In this document: in pieces, positions 62,694-64,000 of the stretch
How positions within the stretch are numbered: the first letter of the stretch is position 1
Layout: the number at the start of each line of letters is the position of its first letter
Notes under the pieces: generated by a model
Database searches by the model: none
What the model was told of the DNA's origin: nothing
The model's input: only the letters and a program-made list of their open reading frames with translations
NCBI GenBank assembly: GCA_050949725.1
Contig: JBMNGH010000001.1
Coordinates: forward strand, 310,001-374,000
Direction: 5' to 3'
From: JBMNGH01 sp050949725
Lineage (GTDB): Bacteria; Bacillota; Thermosediminibacteria; Thermosediminibacterales; Tepidanaerobacteraceae
DNA length: 64,000 nt
Program-made: the position numbers and the translations under genes

Positions 62694-64000
62694 TTAAAAA
62701 TCCATTTCGTTCACGTTTGAGGAAACTTCTTGACCTAAGTTTTGAACGGAAGCGGACTCATCTTTCTTTTTAATAATCGTATCTATTCGAAGAATAGCCT
62801 CTGCAACCTCACCTGCAGCTTTTATTGCATACTGCTTGACAAGTGCCGGGTCTAAAACCCCCAATTCTACGAGATCTGCAACCTCTCCCGTATCACAGTT
62901 GATGCCTATCGAAGCAGAATCATTCTGCGATTGCATGTATATAACCTCTTCGGCCTTCTCAAGAGGATTAAATCCAGCATTGTATACTATTTGGGAAAGT
63001 GGCTTTTTCAGGGCCGAAATAACACAATCGACACCGTATATTGCCATTCCTTTGAGCTTTTCTCTTTCTTTCATAAGCTCCCTTGAAATAAAGATCTCAA
63101 TCGCTCCGCCTCCCGGAACCATTCCATGTAGCACTGCTGCTTGAATGGCTGATGCAGCGTCCTTTGCTATACGCTCACGCTCCCCTACGATTTCTTCCGT
63201 TGAGGCACCAACGACTACGGTGGCAATAGGTTCGCCCTTTCCTCCCACTATTCTCATCTGTTTTAGTTTTTCATCCTCATATGCCCTTTCGGCTTTACCA
63301 ATATACTTCTTAATATCTTCTTTAGATTTTTTTAATGCAACCCTCTTGATTATTCTAGCTCCGGTATGCTCAGAAACTTTATCAAGTTCACGTCTTGATA
63401 CCCGTTCCAATACAATTATACCCGCATCTGTCAAAATCTCTTCAGCCTCGTCACTTATATTTTTGTCAACGAGAATTAAATTAACATTTATGTCCACGAT
63501 TTTTTTCAGGTTTTCCTTAAACTCTTCCTTAAGTTCCAGATAACGGGCAAATCCGGCTTCTGTCCTTAAAGCTTCAGGGGCTACCACTTCGGGTTCAAGT
63601 GCATCGTCTAACAGCATAATCCTTACATCAGAAACTTCACTTGGCATCTGCTTATTTACTTTTTCTTTATCAATAATCACACCCATAAACACTTCATTGT
63701 CGGCTCCGGCGCGGGATATAATAATATCCTTTAGTTTGAATTTTTTGTTTTTTAGCTTTTCTTCACTTACTATCTTTGCAGCTTCAGTAATTAGTTCGGC
63801 TATATCTTCATGCTCTCTCCCGGCAATTAATGCAACGTTTTTTAAAGATGGATCATGAATTCCTTTGACAGAGATCACATGATCTTTGATGATTTCCTGT
63901 GCCCTGTTAATGCTAAATTTTATGCCTTCAATGACACGCGCAACCGGCACACCTTTCATTATCTGACTTACGCCCTCCGAAACCAACAAACCCGCCATTA
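62694..64000 (-). CDS. Group III (archaeal/TCP-1-like) chaperonin, partial at the window edge
   Basis: At least 434 C-terminal residues of a TCP-1/Cpn60-family chaperonin that is not GroEL-like; the N-terminal ~95 residues, including the first ATP-binding motif, are beyond 64000. Typical features are GLLVSEGVSQIMKGVPVARVIEGI, RIVGGKGEPIATVVVGASTEEIVGERERIAKDAASAI, HGMVPGGGAIEI and YAIKAAGEVAEAILRIDTIIKK. Group III chaperonins of this type are established in Carboxydothermus and some other Firmicutes, inside the dnaK operon, and fold proteins without GroES. The ATG at 63998 is internal, since family members extend further. The acidic tail ends NVNEMDF. Confidence 0.92.
   Translation of the reverse strand, partial: MAGLLVSEGVSQIMKGVPVARVIEGIKFSINRAQEIIKDHVISVKGIHDPSLKNVALIAGREHEDIAELITEAAKIVSEEKLKNKKFKLKDIIISRAGADNEVFMGVIIDKEKVNKQMPSEVSDVRIMLLDDALEPEVVAPEALRTEAGFARYLELKEEFKENLKKIVDINVNLILVDKNISDEAEEILTDAGIIVLERVSRRELDKVSEHTGARIIKRVALKKSKEDIKKYIGKAERAYEDEKLKQMRIVGGKGEPIATVVVGASTEEIVGERERIAKDAASAIQAAVLHGMVPGGGAIEIFISRELMKEREKLKGMAIYGVDCVISALKKPLSQIVYNAGFNPLEKAEEVIYMQSQNDSASIGINCDTGEVADLVELGVLDPALVKQYAIKAAGEVAEAILRIDTIIKKKDESASVQNLGQEVSSNVNEMDF

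Overview
This 64 kb window is a chromosomal segment of a low-GC, Gram-positive, endospore-forming anaerobe of the Clostridia. The evidence is a Spo0E-like phosphatase, a SpoIIM-like protein, YqfC/YqfD, a SpoVD-type PBP with PASTA domains, a SCIFF-type radical SAM maturase, PPDK with its regulator, a 2[4Fe-4S] ferredoxin, and an archaeal-like group III chaperonin beside grpE-dnaK-dnaJ. The mix resembles thermophilic clostridia such as Tepidanaerobacter or Carboxydothermus relatives, but species cannot be fixed from sequence alone. Nearly all genes are on the minus strand. The plus strand carries one tRNA, one orphan gene, a four-gene surface-protein-like cluster and an ArsR/ABC module.

Layout: 1-5.5 kb is the distal-to-proximal order of a division/cell-wall cluster (murF fragment, murE, spoVD/ftsI, ftsL, rsmH, mraZ) preceded by a typical MraZ repeat operator. 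5.7-8.3 kb is a pair of M16 peptidase homologues. 8.4-8.6 kb is a tRNA-Pro(CGG) with its own promoter and terminator. 8.6-18.6 kb is an accessory stretch: an unknown protein, class III aminotransferase, ferredoxin, Spo0E-like protein, MFS exporter beside a SCIFF maturase, a chemoreceptor with a C-terminal Cache-like domain, a CofE-like protein with a large insertion, and a ferritin-like protein. 18.9-27.7 kb is housekeeping: rnpB, an RNase HI-type protein, a zinc-ribbon coiled-coil protein, a Nif3-type protein, trmK, rpoD, dnaG, dgt and a phosphoesterase.

27.9-31.3 kb holds four tandem plus-strand genes encoding five copies of a ~175-residue domain with NGGFE, PGC, PCNV and SLRAVS signatures. 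31.6-35.9 kb is a minus-strand locus of two proteins with SipW-type signal peptides, an acidic small protein, a polytopic SipW/ER-type signal peptidase and a DUF5305-like membrane protein. 36.4-38.6 kb is an ArsR regulator with an ABC exporter. These two loci are the best candidates for little-described biology.

39.2-64 kb is conserved Firmicute backbone, in an order close to that of Bacillus subtilis: ppdK, PPDK regulator, ccpN (apparently starting at AUA), spoIIM, recO, a YerB-like lipoprotein, a DgkA-PAP2 fusion, ybeY, pgpH, phoH, yqfD, yqfC, floA, nfeD, yqeY, rpsU, hit, mtaB, rsmE, prmA, dnaJ, dnaK, grpE and a truncated chaperonin gene running off the end. No CRISPR array, insertion sequence, prophage or rRNA gene was seen.
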